64,000 nucleotides of DNA from Candidatus Melainabacteria bacterium (GCA_023250155.1 JAHFBG010000001.1:249131-313130); one strand, 5' to 3'; shown: positions 17,177 to 26,252, counted from the stretch's first letter. Notes: generated by a model from the letters alone, not told the origin. Numbers and translations: made by a program.

Positions 17177-18445
17177 TTAACTTAAATACCTCCACCAAAT
17201 ATATATAGTACAAATTATCAAGGACTCAATCATTATTATTGATCCTACTTTGAAAAACTCAATAAACGTAATAGGGTGGCTATGCTTGCTTGCCATATCA
17301 GCTACAACTATATTTGCAGTTGCACCGATTAAAGTTCCATTTCCACCAAGACATGCACCAAGTGACAGTGCCCACCAAAGCGGATTTAAATCCTGATAAT
17401 GTTTTCCAAGATCTTTTATAAGAGGAATCATAGTAGCTGTATATGGAATATTGTCAATAATGGCTGAAAGAAAACCAGACATCCAAAGAATGGCATAAGC
17501 TGTAATGCTATAGCTGCCCTTGCTTAGTTTAAAAACAAGATCTGATAAGTAGTGTATGGTACCTGACTTTTCAACAGCGCCTACAATAATAAACAATCCA
17601 ATAAAAAAGAAAATAGTAGTCCACTCTACATCATCCCAAATATGTTTTTTATTCTCAAAAATTAAAAGCACAGAGGCACCAGCTAGTGCTATAGTGCCAG
17701 CTTCAAGTCCTAAAAGCTTATGGAAAAAGAAAGCAATTATAACTGCTGCAATTACAACTAGTGACTTAATTAAAAGATTTTTATTTGTAATTATTCCATT
17801 CAATGACATTGCTTTAAGTTCAGCTTTGGCTTCTTTTGGAAAATCAAGTTTTTTTCTATAAATCAAATAAAGAGTAAAAATTGTCACTGGAAGTATCATT
17901 AAAATCACAGGTGATAAATGAAAAATAAACTGATTAAAGTCAAGTTTTGCAGCAGAGCCTATCATTATATTTGGCGGATCACCTATTAAAGTAGCAGTAC
18001 CACCTATATTTGATGCAATGGCTTGTGTGATCAAATATGGAACAGGATTGATTTTTAAATCTTTTGCAATAGCACATGTAACAGCACCTAAAAGTAAAAC
18101 AGTGGTTACATTGTCTAAAAATGCTGATATAAAAGCAGTTAAAACTGCAAAATAAATCATAAGTAAAACACCACTGCCTTTTACTTTTTTTGCAGTAAAG
18201 ATAGCTAGCCATCTAATACCACCTGTTTCTTTTAAGATATTTACAAGTATCATCATTCCAACAAGCAAAAAAATCACATTAAAATCTATATAGTGAAAGG
18301 CTTCTTCCTGAGTGACAGATTTCCCTAAAAGTAAAACACTTGCACCAAGTAGTGCAATAACTACTCTTGGAAGTTTTTCAAGAGAAATTAAAATATAAAC
18401 AAGAATTAAAACAATGTTTGGAAACCAGAAGGTGAAAGTGGACAT
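17177..18445 (-). CDS. ArsB/NhaD-type ion permease
   Basis: A 422-residue membrane protein with about 11 hydrophobic spans, of the ion transporter superfamily that holds ArsB, NhaD and citrate/tricarboxylate carriers. Two inverted repeats each carry the signature: AFLDNVTTVLLLGAVTCAIA...GGTATLIGDPPNIMIGSAA (about 107-168) and AIIDNIPYTATMIPLI...LGGNGTLIGATANIVVADMA (about 323-385). The DN and GDPPN motifs are the hairpin substrate sites of the family. It may export arsenite or exchange sodium and protons; sequence alone does not decide. It starts 18 bp upstream of proS. Confidence 0.82.
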   Translation of the reverse strand: MSTFTFWFPNIVLILVYILISLEKLPRVVIALLGASVLLLGKSVTQEEAFHYIDFNVIFLLVGMMILVNILKETGGIRWLAIFTAKKVKGSGVLLMIYFAVLTAFISAFLDNVTTVLLLGAVTCAIAKDLKINPVPYLITQAIASNIGGTATLIGDPPNIMIGSAAKLDFNQFIFHLSPVILMILPVTIFTLYLIYRKKLDFPKEAKAELKAMSLNGIITNKNLLIKSLVVIAAVIIAFFFHKLLGLEAGTIALAGASVLLIFENKKHIWDDVEWTTIFFFIGLFIIVGAVEKSGTIHYLSDLVFKLSKGSYSITAYAILWMSGFLSAIIDNIPYTATMIPLIKDLGKHYQDLNPLWWALSLGACLGGNGTLIGATANIVVADMASKHSHPITFIEFFKVGSIIMIESLIICTIYIWWRYLS

Positions 18446-18480
18446 AGGTATAAGTTTACAAGGTAACTACTCATGTACTT

Positions 18481-18640
18481 CATAAACGTAATGCGGCTAA
18501 ATCTATGCTGGTTAATAAAGCGAGGTTTGTCCAATTTACTTGGCAAACCGAGCGGTCTGGGCAAAGGTGGCTCTGAGGAGCAACGTCACCGCAAGAGCCA
18601 CCTGAGTAAAAACTCTACAGGTCAATGGAAGTAGAAACAG
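18481..18640 (+). promoter_or_regulatory. Structured leader RNA upstream of the 978-residue protein
   Basis: The 310-bp gap 18446-18755 holds a GC-rich block. Hairpin 1 (18524-18549) pairs GGTTTG...CAAACC around CCAA-TTTAC-TTGG. GGGCAAAGG follows (18560-18567, overlapping the next stem), then a perfect 9-bp hairpin GGTGGCTCT/AGAGCCACC (18566-18602) and TAAAAACTC (18607-18615). Hairpin 1 recurs with compensatory changes at 35330 and 51450, and the GGGCAAAGG and TAAAAAC patches recur at 4486-4586. The rest is AT-rich, with a TATAGT at about 18715 that could start the downstream mRNA. If so, the block is a separate small RNA instead of part of the leader. Confidence 0.55.
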
Positions 18641-18755
18641 AGAACATTAAAAAGAATTAATGAAAACTTTAAGGATTTCTTTATTTTTTCTATTGATTAA
18701 GACTTGCAAATTTTATAGTATGTATTACCAACGCTAATTCAAGAGGATTTTTAAA

Positions 18756-21692
18756 GTGGTAAACCCAATAGACAGTTATAAAAAAAGCTTTTTTCTTTTA
18801 AGAGGGCTTGGCAGTGCATTTGAAGGTGATGCAACAAAAAAAGCTAGGGAATTAGCAAAACAAATAGGAATACCAGAAGAACAAGTAGAAAAAGATATTA
18901 AAGAAGCAGCTCTAGAGGGTAATAAAAAAGCTTATGAAATATCTTTAAATTTTGTACGAGCATATGGGAGTGTAAGTGCATATCATGCAAGAGAAAATGG
19001 TGAAAAAGCAGCAATATCAAAAGAACAAATAGAGAAAGATATTAAAGAAGCGGCTCTTGAAGGTGATAAGAAAGCTTATGAAACATCACTAAGTTCTGTA
19101 AAAACATTTGGTAGTCTATGGACAAGTGGTGCAAGAGAAAAGGGTGAAAAAGCAGGAGTATCAAAAGAACAGTTAGAAAAAGATATTAAAGAAGCAGAAG
19201 AAGCACATAAAAATAAAAAAGATTCTAGTGATGCTAATGTCTCCAAGCCATCTATTAGCACTAGTCGTAGACCATTTCTTACTGCAATATCTACTTGGGT
19301 ACAAGCTATAATGCCTATCAGTGGGCATGCTAACAAAAGTGATCTTGATGCTATTCTTTCGAATGTTTTGAGTCCGTCCCCAATTAAGATAGAACCTGAT
19401 AGGGTATATAAAACAGCTCTTAGTTTAGCAAGAAAATATGGCAGTCATTTGGAAAGTGAAAATGCTATAAGAGAATTTGGTAAAAAAGCAGGAATACCTG
19501 AAGATCAAATAGAAAAAGATATTAAAGAAGCTATATCTAATCATGCTGAAGATGAGAAAAGAGATGAATCTTTACACTTCTTCAAACCTATGACTCCAGC
19601 TGATACAGAACGTCTTGAAAAAATATTTAGGTTAGCCGAGAAAATGCTAGCAGGTTCTGACGCTCCTAGCTATCCTAGCAATTGGAGTTCCTACGTAATA
19701 GGAACAACAAATGATGAGTCTTTTCCTGAACCATCTGTTGATAGTCTTCGAGATTGGAAATTAGTTCCAGTAGGTGGAACTTCATTTATTGCACCACATA
19801 CAATAAAAGAAAACCATACTTATCCAGATGTCCTTGATTATGGTTCCCGTTCCCCATTTCCAAGGATGTCATTAAACAATGCAAGTTCTTTTGAAGAATT
19901 GTTCGGTGAAGGCTTAAATATAAATTTATCAAACTTATCTAACGAGTATAAGAATAGAATCAAAGAAAGATATGTTAGGGGTTTAGTTAGAGAAGGAGCA
20001 TCACCACTTATTCAAGATGTATTTAATAGTGCTTTTACTTTTCATGTAGACAAAAATGACTATAGCGGTATACAGCTTGCAGCAAGGTGTTGTGTAGCTT
20101 TAGCCAAATATAATCCACCAGAAGCAATACTAAAAAATTATATTAATGCAGTTGCCCAAGGAACTATAAAAACAAAAGAAGAATCAATAAAACTCTTAAA
20201 AGAAACTACAGTTCAAGCTGCAGCAATTACTTTGTTTAGAAGCACTAATGAGCTCGAAAGAGAAGAAGCAAGGAATTTTATTAAAGTACTTGCTAAGGCT
20301 GATAGACCCATAGTTAAATTTAATGTGGGATATGAAGATGAAAAAAGAGTACTTGAACAAAGTGGAAGTACTATAAAGAGACTTTTTAATGTTCATCATG
20401 GTTTTAGTGCTCTTAAGTTTGAAACGAGACGACCACCTAGTAAGAAACCACCTTTATTAGCTAGATTTGGTAAGGATACAGCACGTCAGGTAAAATACAT
20501 TCATGCTAAAGACATTAATTCATTCCCTGGTAAGGGTATTTTAATTTCTGGACTTATACCAGAGAAACTTTTTATTCCTGATCTAAAAGCTGAAAAAAAA
20601 GGAGAAGATCCATTTCACACATATAAAAAAGCATGGGCTTATTTAAAAAATGAATTTGATGATATGAAAAATACTCATTATTTATTTACCCGTGGAATGG
20701 TAGTAGTTTCATGTCCAGGAAATGATAAGTTTGAGCTAACTAATAAAGATGGAAAGAAAGCACACTATAGTCTTGTAATCACAAATGACCATTTTCATGG
20801 AAACACTTATAACAGAGCCTTTTTAATACCTACAGAAGTGATACAAAAAAAATTAAAAGGTAGTACTATTCCATATGAAGACTATCCAGCTATTCCTAAA
20901 GATACAAAAGACATAAATGAAACAGGAATGAAAATAGAAGATTTAATTAATGCTTCAAGGGAGATGGGTGCTTATGAAAGAAATGTTGGTAGTTTATCAA
21001 ATCTCAATGGCGGGCTATGTAACTCTCTTCCACTAGATAGTGAACCATTATTTGCTTGGGAAAAAGAAAAAAGAAATAGAGGTTATGGAACAGATCTCTG
21101 GGGGCGAATTAATAAGAGTTATACGCCTGGTAGCAATTTGGAAGGAGATTTATGGACATCACTTAGAAAAGAACATGATGATGTAGCTCGTGTTACAGAT
21201 GGTTATTTAAACCTTTTAGATCTTTTTATGCTTGGGAATGCACGTTTTCATAAAGGTTTTACACAAGCAGAAGCACCTATACAAGAAAATTTAGATATAT
21301 TTGATCAAGTTGAAATTAAAAATCAAGAGCAGAAGATTTTCCAAGGTAGTGGAGAAGAACTGCTTAGAAATCCAAATTCTCTTTTAACACTTAATGAAGC
21401 TTATGATTTTCATGTGGGTGGAAAAGAACAAAATAAAACAGATAGAAATGATTATCCTATTTTTGCACTTACTGATAGCAGGGATTACTGGACGGTACCA
21501 AAGCCAGAAGTTATGCTGGATAGTTTTGATATGACTTTAACTATTAAAGGAGAAAAAATACAATTACCTAAAGATTCTAATGGTATTGGTGATTTTGAAG
21601 CAGAAGAAATTTGGTTTACAAAAGTAATGCCATATTTTGAGGATGAAAATGATTTTAGACCTTATGATAGAAGGGATTTAGGAATAGCTTAA
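18756..21692 (+). CDS. Large repeat-containing protein of unknown function, 978 residues
   Basis: Starts at GTG 18756 with AAGAGG upstream. The N-terminal 260 residues hold four imperfect copies of a roughly 45-residue helical unit. Its core is a Gly-(Ile/Ala)-Ser/Pro-Glu-(Asp/Gln)-Gln-(Ile/Val/Leu)-Glu-Lys-Asp-Ile-Lys-Glu-Ala run, at about residues 35-50, 88-103, 140-153 and 248-262, preceded by KKAYE-x-SL-x-x-V/A-x-x-(Y/F)-GS. Residues 280-978 show no repeat, signal peptide or membrane span that I recognise. They are rich in aromatic and charged residues and look like large soluble domains. It is followed 12 bp later by a proline-rich mini-protein with its own strong ribosome binding site. 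Function unknown. Confidence 0.75.
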   Translation: MVNPIDSYKKSFFLLRGLGSAFEGDATKKARELAKQIGIPEEQVEKDIKEAALEGNKKAYEISLNFVRAYGSVSAYHARENGEKAAISKEQIEKDIKEAALEGDKKAYETSLSSVKTFGSLWTSGAREKGEKAGVSKEQLEKDIKEAEEAHKNKKDSSDANVSKPSISTSRRPFLTAISTWVQAIMPISGHANKSDLDAILSNVLSPSPIKIEPDRVYKTALSLARKYGSHLESENAIREFGKKAGIPEDQIEKDIKEAISNHAEDEKRDESLHFFKPMTPADTERLEKIFRLAEKMLAGSDAPSYPSNWSSYVIGTTNDESFPEPSVDSLRDWKLVPVGGTSFIAPHTIKENHTYPDVLDYGSRSPFPRMSLNNASSFEELFGEGLNINLSNLSNEYKNRIKERYVRGLVREGASPLIQDVFNSAFTFHVDKNDYSGIQLAARCCVALAKYNPPEAILKNYINAVAQGTIKTKEESIKLLKETTVQAAAITLFRSTNELEREEARNFIKVLAKADRPIVKFNVGYEDEKRVLEQSGSTIKRLFNVHHGFSALKFETRRPPSKKPPLLARFGKDTARQVKYIHAKDINSFPGKGILISGLIPEKLFIPDLKAEKKGEDPFHTYKKAWAYLKNEFDDMKNTHYLFTRGMVVVSCPGNDKFELTNKDGKKAHYSLVITNDHFHGNTYNRAFLIPTEVIQKKLKGSTIPYEDYPAIPKDTKDINETGMKIEDLINASREMGAYERNVGSLSNLNGGLCNSLPLDSEPLFAWEKEKRNRGYGTDLWGRINKSYTPGSNLEGDLWTSLRKEHDDVARVTDGYLNLLDLFMLGNARFHKGFTQAEAPIQENLDIFDQVEIKNQEQKIFQGSGEELLRNPNSLLTLNEAYDFHVGGKEQNKTDRNDYPIFALTDSRDYWTVPKPEVMLDSFDMTLTIKGEKIQLPKDSNGIGDFEAEEIWFTKVMPYFEDENDFRPYDRRDLGIA

Positions 21693-21710
21693 TTTAAGGA
21701 GGATATGAAA

Positions 21711-21890
21711 ATGAGTATATTACTAAGAGGTATTATTGGAGGAGCTTCTCCTGCTACAATACCTGCAAAACCAGATACAAAGCCCCAGGAAAAACCTATA
21801 ACACCAGTGAGACAACCTGCTCCAAAGCCACTGGATAACCCAGGTCCTTGTCCAGCTCCTGGTAGACCACTACGTGGTCCTTGTAGGTAG
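21711..21890 (+). CDS. Proline-rich mini-protein, 59 residues
   Basis: A 59-residue protein whose C-terminal two thirds are about one third proline, with lysine and cysteine (DTKPQEKPITPVRQPAPK, then PGPCPAPGRP and a final GPCR). AAGGAGG (21696-21702) is 8 bp from ATG 21711 but only 2 bp from ATG 21705, so I choose 21711. The N terminus is short and hydrophobic (SILLRGIIGGASPA). It follows the 978-residue gene directly and is probably co-transcribed, perhaps as a partner or extracellular linker-like peptide. No family recognised. Confidence 0.6.
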   Translation: MSILLRGIIGGASPATIPAKPDTKPQEKPITPVRQPAPKPLDNPGPCPAPGRPLRGPCR

Positions 21891-21899
21891 GGGCTATTT

Positions 21900-22478
21900 T
21901 TATAACCGATAGTTTGAAGGATATTCGTTTAAACCATTTAAACATCTTTTTAGCCGTTTAACTGCTCTTTTATTAAATCTTAACTCAGGGTCTTTTATTA
22001 CTGTTTCTACTCCTTGAATTATTTTTTTGTCTTTGCGATCCATCCTAACTAAAGCAAGTGCGCTTGCATATCTAACTCCTACATCGATATCGTTTAAAGC
22101 TTCTATTAGTGCTTGTTTTGATCTTATATCATTATGTTCACCTAGTGAGTTTGCTGCGGCACAACGAACTTCATTATCAGTATCTGTTAAGGCATCACAA
22201 AGAGGTAAGACTGCTTCAGGAATTAATATAAGCCCAAGTGATTCAGCTGCTACACAGCGAAGCTCAGAATCAGGATCTTTTAATGCTTCACAAAGTGCTT
22301 CAACTCCTTTTGGTTCTTCTAGCCATCCAAGCTCGAATGCTGCATCCATACGCTTGGATAAATCACTACTGTTTTTTAGCTCGTCTATAAAAGTATTAAT
22401 TATTTTGTCATATGCATTTGAGTCTATCGGTTTAGGAATTGTATTTCCTTTATTAAGTGGATCTATTGAAAGTGACAT
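21900..22478 (-). CDS. HEAT-repeat protein
   Basis: A 192-residue protein of HEAT/PBS-lyase repeats. At least five roughly 31-residue units lie between about 45 and 175 (for example GVEALCEALKDPDSELRCVAAESLGLI; AVLPLCDALTDTDNEVRCAAANSLGEH; SKQALIEALNDIDVGVRYASALALVRM). Such repeats make a curved binding scaffold for protein partners. I place the start at ATG 22478 with GGAGAT upstream; the in-frame extension to 22589 is built from 12-bp DNA repeats and is unlikely to be translated. The gene converges with the mini-protein, 9 bp away. Confidence 0.82.
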   Translation of the reverse strand: MSLSIDPLNKGNTIPKPIDSNAYDKIINTFIDELKNSSDLSKRMDAAFELGWLEEPKGVEALCEALKDPDSELRCVAAESLGLILIPEAVLPLCDALTDTDNEVRCAAANSLGEHNDIRSKQALIEALNDIDVGVRYASALALVRMDRKDKKIIQGVETVIKDPELRFNKRAVKRLKRCLNGLNEYPSNYRL

Positions 22479-22534
22479 GAATTGATCTCCTTTGTTAAAC
22501 CTATTGGAGATATTATAATCTATAAAGAGTAAAA

Positions 22535-22582
22535 CCTTACAATTGAATCTTGAAGCAACCTTACAATTGACCTTACAATTAA
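22535..22582 (-). repeat. Three 12-bp direct repeats upstream of the HEAT gene
   Basis: CCTTACAATTGA is at 22535-22546 and 22559-22570, and CCTTACAATTAA at 22571-22582, so starts are 24 and 12 bp apart. Read leftward they lie just upstream of a TATAAT (revcomp of attata near 22512-22517) and the HEAT gene's ribosome binding site. Spacing in whole helical turns (about 10-12 bp) suits a cooperative regulator binding over or upstream of the -35 region. Confidence 0.55.
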
Positions 22583-22609
22583 CAAACAATTTTATTTAAG
22601 GTTGATAAT

Positions 22610-23272
22610 TTATTCTAACAATTCTAAAATTCTTTTAGTATTAGTTACAAAAGCAAACTCATTGTTTAAGCTAGCTAAGCTAGTCTCATGAATATTTTGT
22701 GCTGAGTAAACTGTTTTATTTTTATCAGTTCCTGTCTTATCAAAAGTAGCAGTAGCATCGCTAACTAAATAATTAATAAAACCAAGATTTGCAGCAAGCC
22801 TTGTAGAGGTGGACACACAGTGATCAGAAGATAGTCCAGCCATTACTAAAGTATCAATTTTATTTTCTCTTAAGTAGTCTTCTAAGTTTGTACCAGTAAA
22901 ACAACTGTTTACATTTTTTTCAAAAACTACCTCTCCATCTTGAGGTTTAGCGAAATCATAAAAATTACAACTCTCTAGCTCAGATCTAAGTACAGAATTG
23001 GGTTCAATAGAGCAATGCTGAACATGTACAACTGGTCTTCCAGTATCACGCCAAGCTTTTAATAATGCTTCAACATTATTGTTTAAATCTGGATTATTTC
23101 TATTTCCCCATAGAGGATTATCAAATCCTTTCTGCATATCAATAACAACTAACGCTGCATTTTTTGGTATTGTAGGAAAATCATTTTCTTGAGAAACTCT
23201 AGATAGTTTGTCTATTCTTTTTGCTTGATATCCTGCAATTATAGGACTTGGTTTGAAAACTCTTATTGACAT
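22610..23272 (-). CDS. Isochorismatase-family cysteine hydrolase
   Basis: A 220-residue isochorismatase/nicotinamidase-like hydrolase. The catalytic triad is visible: Asp45 (VVIDMQKGFD), Lys119 (FEKNVNSCF) and Cys152 (GLSSDHCVSTSTR), the last followed by the cis-peptide region. The HCV-x-STSTR form and lack of the nicotinamidase metal-site histidines point to an amide hydrolase of uncertain substrate rather than nicotinamidase proper. About 25 residues at the N terminus precede the core. Read leftward, it lies upstream of the HEAT gene. Confidence 0.82.
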   Translation of the reverse strand: MSIRVFKPSPIIAGYQAKRIDKLSRVSQENDFPTIPKNAALVVIDMQKGFDNPLWGNRNNPDLNNNVEALLKAWRDTGRPVVHVQHCSIEPNSVLRSELESCNFYDFAKPQDGEVVFEKNVNSCFTGTNLEDYLRENKIDTLVMAGLSSDHCVSTSTRLAANLGFINYLVSDATATFDKTGTDKNKTVYSAQNIHETSLASLNNEFAFVTNTKRILELLE

Positions 23273-23377
23273 GTCTTTTTCCTTTTTGATTACCTTTAAT
23301 TTAATTGTAACTAGTATTGTATTTCAGATTCAAGGCTTTATTGTTAAAAAATTCTAAAGGTTGCTATATGGTTGTTT

Positions 23378-23453
23378 TAAGTAGGTACTGGTCCCGCCCA
23401 CGAAGTGGGCGAGGCTCGCTCGAAAAACGAGCGGCGCGAGCAGTACCTACTTA
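23378..23453. repeat. GC-rich REP-like palindromic element
   Basis: Arms TAAGTAGGTACTG (23378-23390) and CAGTACCTACTTA (23441-23453) are perfect inverted repeats. They enclose two small hairpins: CGCCCAC/GTGGGCG, and CGCTCG/CGAGCG around AAAAA. The same inner words (CCGCCCACGAAG, GAGGCTCGCTCG, ACGAGCGGCG) occur in the element at 41691-41792, so they belong to one family. It lies in the 216-bp gap before sbcC and yields a spurious open frame at 23317-23613. Confidence 0.75.
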
Positions 23454-23488
23454 TCTGACAGGTATAATACTAAGCACTAGGTACCAAC

Positions 23489-26188
23489 ATGATTTTCAAA
23501 AAACTAACCTTAAAAAATTTCATGTCATATTCAGGGGCAGAACTCGATTTGTCTGGTATTCATGTAGCTTGTTTAAGTGGAGCAAATGGTGCAGGAAAGT
23601 CTACACTACTTGATGCTATTACATGGGCATTATGGGAGGAAGGAAGAGCAAGAACAGATGAACTTATAAGGCTTGGGCAGGATGAGATGTCTTGTGAAGT
23701 GGATTTTTTTATGGAAGATAATTTGTACAAGATTTACAGATCGCGTACAAAATCTTTTAAAAACTCTCAAGGCAAGTCAAATCTTGAGTTTCAAGTGTTT
23801 AACCCTAAAGAACAAATTTGGATTTCACTAAGCAAAAGTGCTACAAGGCAGACACAAGAATTGATTATTAAAACAATTAAGATGGACTACAATACTTTTG
23901 TAAATAGTGTTTATCTTAGACAGGGTAAAGCAGATGAGTTTACATTAAAAAAACCAACCGATAGAAAACAAATTTTAGCTGATATTGTTGGACTTGAAGC
24001 TTATGACAAGCTATGTGATGCATCAAAAGAGAAGTTAAGATTTATTGATCAGTCTATATTCCAGGAACAAAGCTTGATTTCTTCTTTAAAAGAAAAAATA
24101 GAAAAGGAGAATGATATACAAACAAGGTTGTTAGATGTAAGAAATATTCTTGAACAAGAAGAAATAAAACTTAAAGACAAGAAAGATCATTTAATGCTAA
24201 AGGAAAAAGAATTAAATGAAAAAAAAGAAAAGGAAAAACAAATATTAGCTCTAGAACGATCTAAAGAAACACAAGGCTCCTTGATTAAAACATTAGAAGA
24301 GCAACTTCACAATACAAAAAATAAAATCGAAAAATATAACCAGCTAATCATTAAAAAAGAACACATTGAAAAAGAATATAAAGAATATCTGAATTTAAAG
24401 CAAGAACAAAATCTTCTTGAAGAAAAAAGAGAAAAACATGAAACTCTTTCACAGAAGAAAAACATACTTGAAGTAAAAATAAAAGAGAAAATAAGTGAAG
24501 TAGAAAAACAACTTGCTGTTTATAAATCACAAATCAATGATAGGAATAATTTTAAAACTGAATTGACAAGGAAAATGCAAAATGAAAATAAGTTTTTTAA
24601 TGAGTTCTTGCCTAAAGTAGAAGAAGAAATAAAAATTTATCACTCTACTAAAGAAGCTCTTATGAATACTGAAGCTGAAGGACAATCCTTGAAATATGAA
24701 AAAGATCTTTTAGTAACAAATTTAAAACAAGTAAAAGATAAAAAAGATGAAATGGATTCTAAAATTAAAACTTTAAACCAGCATAATCATTCTGAATCTT
24801 GCCCCTTATGTAAGGGGCCAATACAAGATAAAAACAAAATTATTGAATTATATAAAACTGATATTGAGAATTTGACGAGTGAAGAAATTTTGATTCAAAA
24901 ACAAATTGGACAAAAAGAAATAGAGCTAACAACTAAAAGAGATGAATATAATAAATTAAAGAATACAATCAACTCTTTTGGTCTAGGGCTTAGTAAGTAC
25001 TTAGAAGAGCTTGAGTCAATTAAGCAAGAAAATTTAACTTTAAAATATTCAGAAAAAGAAGACAGCGCAAAAATATTGTCATTATTTGAATCCCAGATAG
25101 AGGTTTCAAAGAATGAATTTCAAAAAACAAAAGAAAAACTTATTGTATTAGATCATGAAATAACTAATTGTAATCAAGATATTAAGTCCTTAAATAGTGT
25201 GCTTATGAGCGGAGAGCATGTAAAAGAGATTAGTGGTGAGTTAAATATAATCACGCAAGAAATAAATGCTTTACAATTCAATTCAAAGCTTTTAAGTGAA
25301 ATCAAAATAAAAATCAATGATAAAGAAAACATAGTACTTATAGTTAATTCGTTGACTCAGGCTGAATCTGAAATATCAAGTTTACGGAATGAGTTTGACA
25401 ATGTATCTCTTAAAGTTCAACAAGGACAAAATGAACTTTCTAATTTAGCCAATCTAATCAATGAAAACAAAAAACAAATTCTTAATATTCATCAAATCCA
25501 GAAAGAGGTTAGTGAGATAAAGGAAACCATTTTAAAGAATGAGCTCATTTTAAATGAAAAGAAAAAAGAGTCAATTATTTTAGAAGAGAAATTGAAAGAT
25601 ATTGAAGATTCAAGAACATTGTTAAATGAAAAAGAGAAAAGCATTCAGATTTTTTTAAACGATAAAAAATATTTTGAAATACTTGAAAAAGCATTTAGCA
25701 AAAATGGCATTCAAGTAGCAATCATTGAAACAATAGTTCCTGAAATTGAAAAAGAAGCAAATAGAATTTTAAACAGGCTGACTGACAATCAAATGCACAT
25801 TGCTTTAAAAACACAAAAAGAAAGAAAGAGTTCATCTGGACTTATGGAGACATTAGAAGTTGTAATTGCAGATTCAGTTGGTACAAGAAACTATGAACTT
25901 TATAGTGGTGGTGAAGCATTTAAAATCAATTTTGCTTTAAGACTTGCACTATCAAGACTTCTTGTTAATAGAGCTGGTGCTAAACTTCAAACTCTAATTA
26001 TTGATGAAGGATTTGGTTCTCAAGATAATGCTGGTAAAGAAAGATTGCTTGAGGTAATTAAATCCATTCAGGATGAGTTTGAATTAATTCTTGTAGTCAC
26101 TCATATAGATGAGTTAAAAGAAGCATTCCCTGTACAGATTCATGTTGCTAAGGATGATAATGGTTCAAAGGTTACAATAGCTGCATAA
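23489..26188 (+). CDS. sbcC: SbcC/Rad50-like exonuclease subunit
   Basis: An 899-residue SMC-like ATPase of the SbcC/Rad50 family, which works with the SbcD/Mre11 nuclease in double-strand break processing. Walker A is SGANGAGKSTLL (30-41), with a Q-loop region near 140. Long coiled coils (about 180-420 and 450-730) flank a zinc hook CPLC near 437-440. The ABC signature YSGGEAFKINFALR is near 805, and Walker B LIIDEGFGSQD is near 836. No sbcD is adjacent. A TATAAT at 23463-23468 gives a short leader. Length is typical of Rad50/SbcC. Confidence 0.93.
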   Translation: MIFKKLTLKNFMSYSGAELDLSGIHVACLSGANGAGKSTLLDAITWALWEEGRARTDELIRLGQDEMSCEVDFFMEDNLYKIYRSRTKSFKNSQGKSNLEFQVFNPKEQIWISLSKSATRQTQELIIKTIKMDYNTFVNSVYLRQGKADEFTLKKPTDRKQILADIVGLEAYDKLCDASKEKLRFIDQSIFQEQSLISSLKEKIEKENDIQTRLLDVRNILEQEEIKLKDKKDHLMLKEKELNEKKEKEKQILALERSKETQGSLIKTLEEQLHNTKNKIEKYNQLIIKKEHIEKEYKEYLNLKQEQNLLEEKREKHETLSQKKNILEVKIKEKISEVEKQLAVYKSQINDRNNFKTELTRKMQNENKFFNEFLPKVEEEIKIYHSTKEALMNTEAEGQSLKYEKDLLVTNLKQVKDKKDEMDSKIKTLNQHNHSESCPLCKGPIQDKNKIIELYKTDIENLTSEEILIQKQIGQKEIELTTKRDEYNKLKNTINSFGLGLSKYLEELESIKQENLTLKYSEKEDSAKILSLFESQIEVSKNEFQKTKEKLIVLDHEITNCNQDIKSLNSVLMSGEHVKEISGELNIITQEINALQFNSKLLSEIKIKINDKENIVLIVNSLTQAESEISSLRNEFDNVSLKVQQGQNELSNLANLINENKKQILNIHQIQKEVSEIKETILKNELILNEKKKESIILEEKLKDIEDSRTLLNEKEKSIQIFLNDKKYFEILEKAFSKNGIQVAIIETIVPEIEKEANRILNRLTDNQMHIALKTQKERKSSSGLMETLEVVIADSVGTRNYELYSGGEAFKINFALRLALSRLLVNRAGAKLQTLIIDEGFGSQDNAGKERLLEVIKSIQDEFELILVVTHIDELKEAFPVQIHVAKDDNGSKVTIAA

Positions 26189-26221
26189 TGAAGTTAATAA
26201 ATCTAAAGAAATAGCTAATTA

Positions 26222-26252
26222 TTGACTAAAAAGGTACTCCCCTGTCTATAAT
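26222..26252 (+). promoter_or_regulatory. Candidate promoter for relA/spoT
   Basis: TTGACT (26222-26227) and TATAAT (26247-26252, preceded by TGTC) are separated by 19 bp, longer than the ideal 17. No other strong promoter is seen in the 118-bp gap before the gene. Confidence 0.4.

Noticed and set aside
18566..18615. SRP RNA, glycine or c-di-GMP riboswitch in the 18.5-kb leader
   Set aside because: Some words (GGGCAAAGG, GGAAGTAG) recall known RNAs, but the required cores of those classes are absent.
23317..23613. 98-codon open frame overlapping the start of sbcC
   Set aside because: It is read mostly from the GC-rich palindrome and overlaps sbcC in another frame; no ribosome binding site and no protein-like pattern.
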